Shown here in pieces: positions 52,428 to 60,930 of a DNA stretch of 64,000 nucleotides. The notes under the pieces are model-generated. The model was not told where the DNA came from, did no database searches, and was given only the letters and a program-made list of their open reading frames with translations. Every line of letters starts with the position of its first letter. Within the stretch, counting starts at the first letter, position 1. Source of the DNA: Clostridium cylindrosporum DSM 605 (GTDB lineage: Bacteria > Bacillota > Clostridia > Clostridiales > Caloramatoraceae); assembly GCF_001047375.1 (NCBI RefSeq), contig NZ_LFVU01000026.1, forward strand, positions 186,001-250,000. Reading direction: 5' to 3'. Made by a program: the position numbers and the translations under genes.

Positions 52428-52961
52428 GTGGATATTAGAAATAATTCTTATTATAAAAAATTATTAAAGGATCCATGGACATATACAACTGGAGCTGTAA
52501 TACTAGGTATTATAAATATAGCTATGTTTGCTTCAACTAGTAAGGCATGGGGAGTAACAACTCCATTTTCTTATTGGGGAGCTTGGATATATAAGGCACT
52601 TGGTGGCCATCCTGAAAATTGGGTGTATTTTCAACAAAAAGCTCATGCAGCGGCTATTGCTAAAGGATTCTTTAATGATATGCACTCAGTATCAAATATA
52701 GGTATAATAGCAGGAGCATCTTTAGCTACATTGCTGGCTTCACAGTTTAAAATTAAAAAGATAAAATCATGGAAGCAGGTTGTAGCTGCAATTCTAGGTG
52801 GTTTGCTTATGGGATACGGTGCAAGAATTTCCTTTGGATGTAATATTGGAGCCTTATTTAGTGGAGTAGCGTCAATGTCTCTTCACGGATGGCTATACTG
52901 GATATTTATATTCCTTGGTGCTTGGATTGGAAGCAAGCTTTTAGTTAAATATTTTATATAG
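52428..52961 (+). CDS. YeeE/YedE-family sulfur-compound transporter, second subunit
   Basis: 177 residues with four or five helices. GYGARISFGCNIGALFSGVASMSLHGW is the second Cys motif of the family. It completes the two-part channel with the 219-residue subunit. The start is GTG 52428 after GGGGGTG. The N-terminal region has a Trp-rich stretch (SYWGAWIYKALGGHPENW). A terminator-like hairpin follows before the next gene, so the downstream oxidoreductase may be expressed at lower level. Confidence 0.88.
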   Translation: MDIRNNSYYKKLLKDPWTYTTGAVILGIINIAMFASTSKAWGVTTPFSYWGAWIYKALGGHPENWVYFQQKAHAAAIAKGFFNDMHSVSNIGIIAGASLATLLASQFKIKKIKSWKQVVAAILGGLLMGYGARISFGCNIGALFSGVASMSLHGWLYWIFIFLGAWIGSKLLVKYFI

Positions 52962-52971
52962 CATATACAGG

Positions 52972-53021
52972 GAATCAGGTTCGTTTAATAAACTTTAGTA
53001 TTAGAACCTGGTTCTCTTTTT
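52972..53021 (+). terminator. Hairpin (terminator or attenuator) inside the sulfur cluster
   Basis: GAATCAGGTTC / GAACCTGGTTC (52972-52982 with 53004-53014), 11 bp with one wobble, 21-nt loop, followed by TCTTTTT. The oxidoreductase starts 36 bases later. Confidence 0.75.
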
Positions 53022-53056
53022 AGATTGAGAATATTTAAAACATGGAGATGATTGAT

Positions 53057-54283
53057 ATGGAAAAGAAACATGAATACTATGATGCAGTTATAATAGGAGG
53101 AGGAGCTTCAGGGTTAACATCTGCAATATACTGTGGAAGAGCAAAACTTAAAACTCTACTAATAGAAAAATCACTAGTAGGTGGACTTGCTACTTATACA
53201 AATGAAATAGCAAATTATCCAGGATTCCCAGGAGGAATAACAGGGACAGAACTTATGAACTTATTCCACAAGCAGGCAAAGGAATTTGGAGTGAATTTTA
53301 AACTTACTGATGTAAAGAAAGTTCAGCTTGAAGGAAAGGACAAACTAGTTGAAACCTTTAGAGTAGTGTATCATGCAAAATCAGTTATAATTTCTACTGG
53401 TGGGAAGCCAAGACTTACACAGGCTAAAAATGAGGAAAACTTCCTATATGATAGGGGAATCTCCTTCTGTGCAACCTGTGATGCAGCCTATAACACAGAT
53501 AAGACGGTTATGGTTATAGGAAGTGGAGATGCAGCTATAGAGGAAGGGATATTCCTTACAAAGTTTGCAAGTAAGGTTATAGTCTCTGTAGTTCACGATG
53601 AAGGGATAATGGATGCAAATAAAATTGCACAGGAGCAGGCTCTGAAGAATCCAAGAATGGAATTTAAGTGGAATACTACTGTAGATTCATTTGAGGGTGA
53701 GGAAAGGTTAAATGCAGTAGTTCTAAAGAATGTTAAAACTGGGGAGATTGATAAGGTAGAGGTTGATGGATGTTTCCTATTTATAGGATATGTTCCTAAC
53801 ACAGAAATATTTGAGGGACAAATTAATCTTAGTCCTCAAGGTAATATAATAACAAATGAAAAGATGGAAACCAATCTTGAAGGTGTTTTTGCTATTGGAG
53901 ATGTTAGAGATAAGTACGTGAAGCAAGTTGCTACAGCGGTAGGTGATGGTGCTATTGCTGGAGTAGGCGCAGAGAAATACATCGCTGAATCAGAAGTATT
54001 CGAAAATGAAATAATGCAAAGTGAAAAGATAGGGCTTATATATTTATGGGCACCTACTGATGAAACTAGCAGAAATTATATGAAGGTTATAGAAGAGGTT
54101 GAAAAGGAATTAAAGGAAAGTATAAAAGTTCAAAAAATAGATGTATATAAAAACTCAGGTCTTGCATCAAGACTTGGCACTACAGAGGTATCAACACTTG
54201 TTTATACTAAGGATGGTAAAGTAGTGAAAATTGATAAAGAAATTTCTAAAGAACATATAAAGGATATAATATCTTCACTTTAA
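53057..54283 (+). CDS. Thioredoxin reductase-like flavoprotein with C-terminal thioredoxin-like domain lacking CxxC
   Basis: 408 residues. The FAD motif is VIIGGGASGLTSAIY near the start, followed by the redox pair C138-x-x-C141 in FCATCDAA, MVIGSGDAAIEEG for NAD(P)H, and GVFAIGDVRDKYVKQVATAVGDG. This is a TrxB core to about 310. The last 95 residues look like a thioredoxin fold (IGLIYLWAPTDETSRNYMKVIEEV...), where WAPTDETS replaces the WCGPC motif, so no active cysteines. The context suggests it reduces persulfide or polysulfide on TusA. ATG 53057 follows GGAGATGAT; an earlier ATG at 53042 overlaps that site. Confidence 0.88.
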   Translation: MEKKHEYYDAVIIGGGASGLTSAIYCGRAKLKTLLIEKSLVGGLATYTNEIANYPGFPGGITGTELMNLFHKQAKEFGVNFKLTDVKKVQLEGKDKLVETFRVVYHAKSVIISTGGKPRLTQAKNEENFLYDRGISFCATCDAAYNTDKTVMVIGSGDAAIEEGIFLTKFASKVIVSVVHDEGIMDANKIAQEQALKNPRMEFKWNTTVDSFEGEERLNAVVLKNVKTGEIDKVEVDGCFLFIGYVPNTEIFEGQINLSPQGNIITNEKMETNLEGVFAIGDVRDKYVKQVATAVGDGAIAGVGAEKYIAESEVFENEIMQSEKIGLIYLWAPTDETSRNYMKVIEEVEKELKESIKVQKIDVYKNSGLASRLGTTEVSTLVYTKDGKVVKIDKEISKEHIKDIISSL

Positions 54284-54297
54284 TATTAATATGTATG

Positions 54298-54330
54298 AAA
54301 AAGGCTCAATGTTTTTACATTGAGCCTTTT
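54298..54330. terminator. Bidirectional terminator after the sulfur cluster
   Basis: AAAAGGCTCAATGT / ACATTGAGCCTTTT, perfect stem with a TTTT loop (54298-54312 with 54317-54330), between convergent genes. Confidence 0.92.
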
Positions 54331-54341
54331 AAAATATAGTA

Positions 54342-54905
54342 TTACTTTTTAAGTACTCCTACCTTAGGTAGATTTTCTAGAATACTTGATGATCCGTGGC
54401 AATTTTGAAACTCAGAGGTTAAATCTTTACCAGCTGATACTCCGAAGTGTACTCCTGAACTCCAATTTGGATTGTTGGTTACATCATATACAATTCCATT
54501 AACTGCTACATAGGTAGGTTTTCCCGCGGTGCCATCATACTGAGATAGTTCACTTAAAGTAAATTCCCTAGTCTCATTATCAGGATTCCTTAATCTAGAC
54601 CAGTATTCCTCAGCTTCCTCTTCAAGCTTAACAAGTCTTACATAGTAATCAGGAAACTCTCTAAGATGTGATAAAGTTATTTTCCCTGTTAGAATTGGAT
54701 CATCATTAGTTATATTTGTTTCAGAAAACTTTGATCCATGTTCTAGTTCAACATTTAATCCTATATTAAATTGTTTTAAATCAAAGAGTTCCTTATTAAA
54801 ATCAAGTCTAAGTGCCTTTGCAATATCAGCTGCTTCCTCAGATGTAAACTCATCTTTATAAGATCTATAAATTTCATTTAAACTACTAAATGGGGTAAAG
54901 TACAT
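54342..54905 (-). CDS. Cytochrome b5-like heme/steroid-binding domain protein (DUF5661-like N-terminus)
   Basis: 187 residues, soluble. Residues 1-100 are helical (SEEAADIAKALRLDFNKELFDLKQFNIGLNVELEHGSKF) and fit DUF5661. The last 80 residues are a cytochrome b5-like domain: REFTLSELSQYDGTAGKPTYVAVNGIVYDVTNNPNW, then GVHFGVSAGKDLTSEFQNCHGSSSIL. Two histidines (VHFG and NCHG) are possible heme ligands, though not in the HPGG arrangement. In anaerobes such domains may bind heme or other hydrophobic ligands. A strong AGGAGG precedes the ATG. Monocistronic. Confidence 0.85.
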   Translation of the reverse strand: MYFTPFSSLNEIYRSYKDEFTSEEAADIAKALRLDFNKELFDLKQFNIGLNVELEHGSKFSETNITNDDPILTGKITLSHLREFPDYYVRLVKLEEEAEEYWSRLRNPDNETREFTLSELSQYDGTAGKPTYVAVNGIVYDVTNNPNWSSGVHFGVSAGKDLTSEFQNCHGSSSILENLPKVGVLKK

Positions 54906-55001
54906 TAGATTCCTCCTAAAATATAATTACATTACTATTTTATGCTATTGATTTGATTGTAGGACTCTAATACTAGATGTATAAGTTTATCTACAAAGTG
55001 T

Positions 55002-55031
55002 AAAGTCCAATACTTTTTAGTACTGGACTTT
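55002..55031 (-). terminator. Hairpin after the SleL-like gene
   Basis: AAAGTCCAATACT / AGTACTGGACTTT with one mismatch and a TTTT loop, 13 bases beyond the stop of the reverse-strand gene. The T-run is short. Confidence 0.65.
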
Positions 55032-55043
55032 ATAGTTAAGGAT

Positions 55044-56315
55044 CTATTTGAATTTTTTAATAGTAAAGGTATCATTTAATAGTGACCAGTTTTCAGGATA
55101 AGGGAAACCAAGTGCCCAGTAAGTGATACCACGAAGATTATATTTTTTAACTAAGTCAAATTTGGCCTTAGCACTTCTTGCATCTTCAAACCAAACCTCA
55201 TGTCCCTGTCCGTTTTCATCTACATATCGATAAAATGGTGCCTGTGCATTTGTATCATATTGAATTGTAGCACCATATTTCATTGCTCGATTTAGTGCTT
55301 CCTGAGGGCTAAATGTTTCTGCTACATTACCCTTAACGTGAGGAATAAGCCAATCCCTTGCATATATTTCGAAGCCTAAATGTATTTTATTAGCAGGCAT
55401 AACTGACAGGGCATACTTAACTACTTTCTCTATTTCTTTTATAGGTGAGATTGCTTGAGGCGGTCCTAGACGGTACCCCCATTCATATGTCATTAAAACC
55501 ACGAAATCAACGATATTACCAAGTGCGGGATAGTCATGTGCTTCATATAAAAGCCCAGGTTGAGTGCCACTTGTCTTTGGGGCAAGTGCAGTAGATACAA
55601 TATATCCCCTTGGATGAAGGCGATTAACAGCAAGCTGAACAAAGCCAATATAAGCTTCACGATCAGATGGAAGCACATTTTCGAAATTTATGTTTAGTCC
55701 TTTATAACCTTTTTCATCCATAACATTAATAACATTTCTTAATAGCTTTTCTTGTAGGTCTTTACTAGATAAGATAGCATGAGCTGTTTGAGATCCAATG
55801 TCCCCGGGTTTGAAATTCATAATAGATAGAGTAGGAATAACATTGTTAAGCTTTGCAGCGGCAAGTTGCATCTCGTCTGGAGTTTCATCAAGTGTACCAC
55901 TTTTTGTAACTACATAGGCTTTAGGGCTAAAGTAAGTAAGTGATTTTCCTACCTCATTAACAGACTTAGCACCTAATTTATCATCTTCATAGCTATAAGC
56001 ATACACATCAATTATTGGTTTAGATGTAGGAATGATTAGTAGCATTCCAGGATAAATAATATTTGGGTTTGTAATTTCATTTGCGGATACAATTGACTCA
56101 ACTGTTACTCCATGCTTATGTGCTATTGACCATAATGTATCTCCAGGCTGAACCCTATGGTATCCATTAAGTTTTGGAATAAGTAAGGCTTGACCAATTG
56201 CTAGTTGATTTGGACTTTGAAGCCCATTAACTTTAGCTATTAAGTCCATATTAACATTATAGCGATTGGCAATTTTCCAAAGAGTATCGCCTTTGTTAAC
56301 AACATATATATCCAA
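55044..56315 (-). CDS. Spore cortex-lytic-type GH18 enzyme with two LysM domains (SleL/YaaH-like)
   Basis: 423 residues. LysM 1 (about 2-46, YVVNKGDTLWKIANRYNVN) and LysM 2 (about 50-95, HRVQPGDTLWSIAHKHGVT) bind peptidoglycan. A GH18 barrel follows with SKDLQEKLLRNVINVMDEKGYKGLNINFENVLPSDR, E212 as catalytic acid, and LMTYEWGYRLGPPQAISP. N210 occupies a place often taken by Asp. SleL enzymes cleave cortex muramic-delta-lactam fragments in germination. No signal peptide, as in coat-borne homologues. Start TTG 56315 after AAGGAGG. Sigma-K-like promoter. Confidence 0.9.
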   Translation of the reverse strand: MDIYVVNKGDTLWKIANRYNVNMDLIAKVNGLQSPNQLAIGQALLIPKLNGYHRVQPGDTLWSIAHKHGVTVESIVSANEITNPNIIYPGMLLIIPTSKPIIDVYAYSYEDDKLGAKSVNEVGKSLTYFSPKAYVVTKSGTLDETPDEMQLAAAKLNNVIPTLSIMNFKPGDIGSQTAHAILSSKDLQEKLLRNVINVMDEKGYKGLNINFENVLPSDREAYIGFVQLAVNRLHPRGYIVSTALAPKTSGTQPGLLYEAHDYPALGNIVDFVVLMTYEWGYRLGPPQAISPIKEIEKVVKYALSVMPANKIHLGFEIYARDWLIPHVKGNVAETFSPQEALNRAMKYGATIQYDTNAQAPFYRYVDENGQGHEVWFEDARSAKAKFDLVKKYNLRGITYWALGFPYPENWSLLNDTFTIKKFK

Positions 56316-56350
56316 AAAAGGCCTCCTTAAAATATTTACTCTCAATAATT

Positions 56351-56379
56351 TAATATATGTGGATTGTTGTAAAATGTGC
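56351..56379 (-). promoter_or_regulatory. SigmaK-like promoter of the SleL-like gene
   Basis: Reverse strand: GCAC (56379-56376), 16 bases, CATATATTA (56359-56351), the AC-N16-CATANNNTA pattern. The start would be near 56344, giving a leader of about 29 nt. It also rules out the upstream ATG frame start at 56381. Confidence 0.6.
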
Positions 56380-56471
56380 AATAACTAACTTAAATCAAAG
56401 TCTAAATGGGTATACTACTTATAAATATCTTTCAAATTAAGTTTTTAGCCTGTGGAGGGTAGGTGGAGCAT

Positions 56472-57221
56472 ATGAATAAAGTAGAAAATGAAGAATTGGT
56501 GATAAAGTGTATTTTACTAGTAGGAACTTTACTAATGAAAAGTGGATCAGAGACCTATAGGGTTCAGGATACTATGAGAGATATTGCGCTTTCTAAGGGG
56601 TTTAATAATTCCAGAATAACTGTTACCTCTACGAAAGTTATTTTTTTACCAGGTACTAACTATGAATCAAAAACTATTAAGGTTACAAAACGAATAACGG
56701 ACCTTGAAAAGATTTCACGTATTAATTCTGTCTCTCTTAATTTAATAAAGTCTAAGATAACTATAAAAGAAGCTTATAACGCTTTGCTTTATATAGATAA
56801 AACAAACATTTCACTACCTATTTTTGCACAAGTAGTTTTGCCGGCACTTGCTAGTGGAGGTTTTATAGTTTTATTTCAAGGTAAATATATTGATATTCCA
56901 GCTGCTATACTTGCAGGAGGACTTGGATATGGAACATTTCTTATGCTTTTTAAGCTAACAAATATAAAATTTATATCAGATTTTATAGCTTCAGTTGTTA
57001 TTGCATTAGTGGCATTAGGAGCAACAAAATATGGCTTAGGGACAGATATAGAAAAGATTATTGTTGGTTCTGTTATGCCATTAGTACCAGGTATCACTAT
57101 TGCAAATGGAGTAAGGGATTTAGTAACAGGGCATTTTGTTGTGGCTATGCCAAGATGTGCAGAGTCTTGTCTTACTGCTTTAGCTGTTGGTTCAGGGATA
57201 GCTTCTGTAGTAGTATTTTAA
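56472..57221 (+). CDS. Threonine/serine exporter family, ThrE N-terminal part (PF06738-like)
   Basis: 249 residues. A cytosolic N-terminal half (KSGSETYRVQDTMRDIALSKG, RITVTSTKVIFLPG) has the pattern of the ThrE/YjjP N domain. About five helices follow (LPIFAQVVLPALASGGFIVLF, FISDFIASVVIALVALGATKYGL, ending with MPLVPGITIANGVRDLVTGHFVVA). It pairs with the next gene, which encodes the C-terminal four-helix part. The exporter releases Thr or Ser in Corynebacterium; clostridial substrates are uncertain. ATG 56472 follows AGGTGG with a five-base gap; an earlier GTG is less well placed. Confidence 0.9.
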   Translation: MNKVENEELVIKCILLVGTLLMKSGSETYRVQDTMRDIALSKGFNNSRITVTSTKVIFLPGTNYESKTIKVTKRITDLEKISRINSVSLNLIKSKITIKEAYNALLYIDKTNISLPIFAQVVLPALASGGFIVLFQGKYIDIPAAILAGGLGYGTFLMLFKLTNIKFISDFIASVVIALVALGATKYGLGTDIEKIIVGSVMPLVPGITIANGVRDLVTGHFVVAMPRCAESCLTALAVGSGIASVVVF

Positions 57222-57238
57222 GGTTAGGAGAAGAAAAG

Positions 57239-57688
57239 ATGGATTGGTTTATGCAAGGGATAGGTAGCTTTCTAGCGGCAGTTGGAATCTCTGTAGTTTT
57301 TAATGCACCTGCAAAATTTCTAGTAAACTGCGGTGTATTAGGAATAATGGGGTGGATGACTTCCTATATACTTATAAAAAATTCAGTTAATATATATCCA
57401 GCTTCATTTGCAGGGGCATTTATAGTTGGAATTTTAGCCCATGTTTTAGCGAGTTACTTTAAAATGCCAACAATCCTCTTTAATGTTGCTGGGATTATAC
57501 CTTTAGTTCCAGGGGGAATGGCATATGAAGCTATGCACTCGATTGCCTCAAATAAATATATTGAAGGGCTACAGTATGCAGCAAATGTAAGTGTATTATC
57601 AGCTGTAATTGTTGTAGGACTAGTATTTGCGGATGTGTTAATTAAATTAATAAGTTCGATTAAATATAGATTGAAAAGAGTGGTATAG
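57239..57688 (+). CDS. Threonine/serine exporter family, ThrE C-terminal part (YjjB-like)
   Basis: 149 residues with four helices: FMQGIGSFLAAVGISVVFNAP, CGVLGIMGWMTSYILIKN, SFAGAFIVGILAHVLASYF, and IVVGLVFADVLIKL. The stretch FNVAGIIPLVPGGMAYEAM is the YjjB mark. It forms the second part of the split ThrE exporter. ATG 57239 with AGGAG and 17 bases after the upstream gene. The frame is open further upstream inside the previous gene, but without a ribosome site. Confidence 0.9.
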   Translation: MDWFMQGIGSFLAAVGISVVFNAPAKFLVNCGVLGIMGWMTSYILIKNSVNIYPASFAGAFIVGILAHVLASYFKMPTILFNVAGIIPLVPGGMAYEAMHSIASNKYIEGLQYAANVSVLSAVIVVGLVFADVLIKLISSIKYRLKRVV

Positions 57689-57842
57689 TGTAATTCCAAA
57701 TAAAAATATCTAATCCTTATTAAGCTGACGTAGAAGCTTAATGAATTGAAGTCTTACGGTTTATGACTATGAAGTTAAATTAAATTTAAAATAGTTTAAG
57801 TAAAGCATATTATTGTAGTATAAACATTTTTCCACTTACATA

Positions 57843-57883
57843 ATAATAATTACTCTTGAAAAAATTTCCAGTGTAATTATTAT
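57843..57883 (+). promoter_or_regulatory. Dyad in the leader of the helicase gene
   Basis: ATAATAATTAC (57843-57853) and GTAATTATTAT (57873-57883) form a perfect 11-bp inverted repeat with a 19-nt loop, ending three bases before the ribosome site GAAGGGG. It could be an operator or an mRNA stem that controls translation. The interval 57689-57842 shows only a short 6-bp hairpin (57721-57740). Confidence 0.5.
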
Positions 57884-57900
57884 GTGAAGGGGATAGTATT

Positions 57901-58941
57901 TTGGCAATGGAAGGAATTTCTAAAAAGTGGATGGTTTCAGAAGCAGAGTTAGATGATGAACAATACAAAATAAGACAATTAAAGTTTGATAATTATCTTA
58001 TTGAGGGATGTGCAGGAAGCGGTAAAACTGTTTTGGCTTTACATAAAGCTAAAGAAATCCAAGATACAAAACGAGGTACTTATTTGGTAGTAATCTATAC
58101 TAAAGCCTTAAGAAGTTTTATAGAAGATGGTGTTAAAAGTTTAGGATTAGATGCTTCAAAGGTATGTCATTATGATGATTTATCTAGATCAGGTATTTCA
58201 TCTGCTGATTATATTATAGTAGATGAGGTACAGGATTTTTCAAGGGAAGAAATATCTAAGTTAATTAACATGGCAAACGAAAACTTTATCTTTTTTGGGG
58301 ATGATGCACAACAGATATATACATCAAAAACCCATAATATCACTTTAAGTGATATTGAGTCTATAGCCCAAATTGATAGTAAAAATCATAAGAGACTTGA
58401 TAAAAACTATCGTTTGCCGAGAAAAGTAGCTAAGTTTGCACAAAGCGTTACTGAAAAACAGAATAATATATTAAATAGATGTACTAGAATGGGTAAAGAA
58501 ATTCCTATGATTATAAAATGTAAAGGGTTATATCAGGAATTAGATTACATTATTAATACCATACAGAATGAAAGATGGAGTGATGTAGGTATTTTATTAG
58601 CAAGTAATAAGGAAGTTATAAGCGTAAAAGATTACTTTGAGAGTAAAGGTATTGATGTTGAGTACAAATATGATGAAAGGAGAAAAACCTATAATACTTT
58701 AGACTTCTATAGTAATAAGCCTAAAATACTTACCTATCATAGTTCAAAGGGATTACAATTTGAAAATGTCTTTTTACCTGCATGTGAAGTAAGAAGTGAT
58801 AGTATAAACTATAGCTATAAGGAGGCTTTATATGTAGCTGTTACTAGGACATGCAGCAATCTATTTATACTATATTCAAATGAATTATCTCCATTTTTAA
58901 AAAGTATTCCACGTGAATATTATGATTTTAAAGAATTTTAG
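57901..58941 (+). CDS. Compact SF1 (UvrD/Rep-like) helicase or ATPase
   Basis: 346 residues, about half the size of UvrD. SF1 motifs in order: GCAGSGKT (I, about 38-45), YIIVDEVQDF (II), FFGDDAQQIY (III), LDKNYRLPRKVA (IV), ILTYHSSKGLQFENVFLP (V), ALYVAVTRTCSNLFIL (VI). The 1B and 2B subdomains of UvrD are essentially missing, so it is a motor core or a regulatory ATPase. TTG 57901 after GAAGGGG is the likely start (ATG 57907 is the alternative). It is followed by the 599-residue gene after a 106-bp gap with a hairpin. Accessory rather than housekeeping, by comparison with full-length UvrD. Confidence 0.85.
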   Translation: MAMEGISKKWMVSEAELDDEQYKIRQLKFDNYLIEGCAGSGKTVLALHKAKEIQDTKRGTYLVVIYTKALRSFIEDGVKSLGLDASKVCHYDDLSRSGISSADYIIVDEVQDFSREEISKLINMANENFIFFGDDAQQIYTSKTHNITLSDIESIAQIDSKNHKRLDKNYRLPRKVAKFAQSVTEKQNNILNRCTRMGKEIPMIIKCKGLYQELDYIINTIQNERWSDVGILLASNKEVISVKDYFESKGIDVEYKYDERRKTYNTLDFYSNKPKILTYHSSKGLQFENVFLPACEVRSDSINYSYKEALYVAVTRTCSNLFILYSNELSPFLKSIPREYYDFKEF

Positions 58942-58974
58942 TGTAATAAGATTATAAATATACATTTGTAGTTG

Positions 58975-59012
58975 CTCCCAGTTTTTAGGCTATATATTAT
59001 AAGGACTGGGAG
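58975..59012 (+). other. Hairpin between helicase and 599-residue gene
   Basis: CTCCCAGT / ACTGGGAG (58975-58982 with 59005-59012), 8-bp G/C-rich stem, 22-nt loop, no U-tract. It is the most GC-rich element in the cassette. An attenuator, processing site or small RNA are possible. Confidence 0.45.
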
Positions 59013-59047
59013 TTAGCTTTATAATTTAATATATAAGGAGAAAAAGT

Positions 59048-60847
59048 ATGAAATTATATTTTCCAACTTCATCTTTGAATTTTAACGATATTTTTGCTAC
59101 AGAAAGTATATCTCCAAGAGCATTTTATGAAAAAAGAACATATGGGACAAAAAGACACTTTGGAACTGAGTTATCGATTGGCAATAAGTTTATAACATTA
59201 TTCTCAAAGGTTCCTAGTTTTAAATTAGCTGACAGCTTAGAGTCAGAATACGAGGAGTACCCTATAATTTTTGAATTTGATATTGATGATATAGAATATG
59301 AATTAGATAAGGTTTCACAAGATGTATATATTACATCAAAAACAATATACTTCAATAAGTCGAATACAAAGGTTTTATTTTTATCACAAGTACATTTGGA
59401 TAGAATTTTAGCAAAGTCTAAAACTGTGTATGAAACTAAGCTAATAATTAAATATATAGATAAGTTTGAAGTAATAAAGGATTTATATCTTAATAATATA
59501 GAATTAGATGAAAATAAAGATTGTGAGTATACTCAAAGTGATATTGAAATTGAAATAATAAAAGATACGCTTTTTAACAATGTTAAAGGACTATATTATG
59601 CATATGCTATTAGGAGATGTATAGACCAATACATCAGGAAAGCGGAAGAATATAATCTAATGTTAAAATATATATCACCAGTTAAGAATTTAATAGGATT
59701 CTATAAAAAAACCAATACAAAATATAGTGAGATATTTATAGATAAATTTACTTTTGATATTAAATATATAGAAAGATATTCAGAGCTTTTAAGAGAAGAG
59801 TGTGATGAGTTTAATAACTGGTTAAATGTAATTGATGTTAATAATAATGAGATAAGTTTTTGCGATATAGGACTAAAAGATTCAGAGGAATTAAAAGTTT
59901 ATGAAATTATTACTAACTGTATAATGAAAAGCCCAAAGTCTAAAGTTGGTGATATAGATAAGGAAGAGATAGAGGAGTTAATTAAAGGTATTGGAAAAGA
60001 AATTACAAAGCAATTTGGAGAAGAATCTTTGCAAAGAAAAGAATGTGCATTAATTTATAAAAAAATTGCAAATAGAATGTATGAGATAGATGTTAATGAA
60101 ATTACTTCTGATGTCCTTCAAAACTTCCTAGCTTTTATTTCTAAGTATGATAACATTAGTGATATGAATGATTACTTGCAGTATAAGAATATTAAATATG
60201 ATTATGTAGCATATTCTTTCTTAGGTGCATTTTTAGGTTTTTCTGGATTAGATAAGAATATATTTTATAATTTATTTAATAGTAGTAATGAAAAGATTCT
60301 AGAAACTATCGATAATAATTTAGATAAATTAAGAAAAGAAATTTATTTTAAAAATGAAGAACCTTCTAAATATGAAGAAAATAGTGGGGGAACTTTAGAG
60401 CCTATAGATGCCACTGAAAATAAAGGTGTAGTAGACGATGTCGAAAGTAAAAATGTATTAGAAGATAATGTGGTTAAGAAAGGAATATATGAAGAAATTC
60501 AAAGAATAAGAAAAGATAAAAAAATAAAGGATATTTTGAAGAAGAGTTTTATTGATGTTAAGAGTAGAATACAAGTAAAGATAGAGAACTTAGAATCCAA
60601 TATTAGAATTACAGTACCTGAATCCGAGAATTTTAAAACTATGTATGTTTATTTAATACATAAAGATAGTATCCAAGAAGGGGAAAGGGAAGAATTTAAA
60701 AAGCAATTAAATGATATAGGTATAATTAATAATAGAATTCAAGGAAATTATCCTATTTATAGGTATAATAAGTTTTTTGAAGATAATGTATTTACTCTAA
60801 ACCTTGAGGAAGAAGAGTTTTTATTGGAATGTTTAAAAGATATGTAG
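59048..60847 (+). CDS. Unknown 599-residue partner of the compact helicase
   Basis: A soluble protein with no family I recognise. The N-terminal stretch MKLYFPTSSLNFNDIFATES and the following ISPRAFYEKRTYGTKRHFG looks conserved and structured, perhaps an enzymatic head. A helical middle (about 130-420) follows. A low-complexity Glu/Asn/Val-rich hinge spans about 440-480 (EENSGGTLEP, DATENKGVVDDVESK). A charged C-terminal domain (about 495-599) ends the protein. It is very rich in Lys, Ile, Asn and Glu, more AT-rich than its neighbours, compatible with transfer. AAGGAG precedes ATG 59048. A terminator follows, so helicase plus this gene form a two-gene unit. Confidence 0.8.
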   Translation: MKLYFPTSSLNFNDIFATESISPRAFYEKRTYGTKRHFGTELSIGNKFITLFSKVPSFKLADSLESEYEEYPIIFEFDIDDIEYELDKVSQDVYITSKTIYFNKSNTKVLFLSQVHLDRILAKSKTVYETKLIIKYIDKFEVIKDLYLNNIELDENKDCEYTQSDIEIEIIKDTLFNNVKGLYYAYAIRRCIDQYIRKAEEYNLMLKYISPVKNLIGFYKKTNTKYSEIFIDKFTFDIKYIERYSELLREECDEFNNWLNVIDVNNNEISFCDIGLKDSEELKVYEIITNCIMKSPKSKVGDIDKEEIEELIKGIGKEITKQFGEESLQRKECALIYKKIANRMYEIDVNEITSDVLQNFLAFISKYDNISDMNDYLQYKNIKYDYVAYSFLGAFLGFSGLDKNIFYNLFNSSNEKILETIDNNLDKLRKEIYFKNEEPSKYEENSGGTLEPIDATENKGVVDDVESKNVLEDNVVKKGIYEEIQRIRKDKKIKDILKKSFIDVKSRIQVKIENLESNIRITVPESENFKTMYVYLIHKDSIQEGEREEFKKQLNDIGIINNRIQGNYPIYRYNKFFEDNVFTLNLEEEEFLLECLKDM

Positions 60848-60930
60848 TAAATTTTTTTACATAAAATAGCTTAAATTTTCAACAGATAGGGGCTTATCAA
60901 TAAACTTCTCATAGTATAGTTATATAATTA

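Noticed and set aside
54930..54985. SigmaK-like CATAAAATA upstream of the cytochrome b5-domain gene
   Set aside because: The AC element is at 14 bases rather than 16-17, so the match was not accepted.
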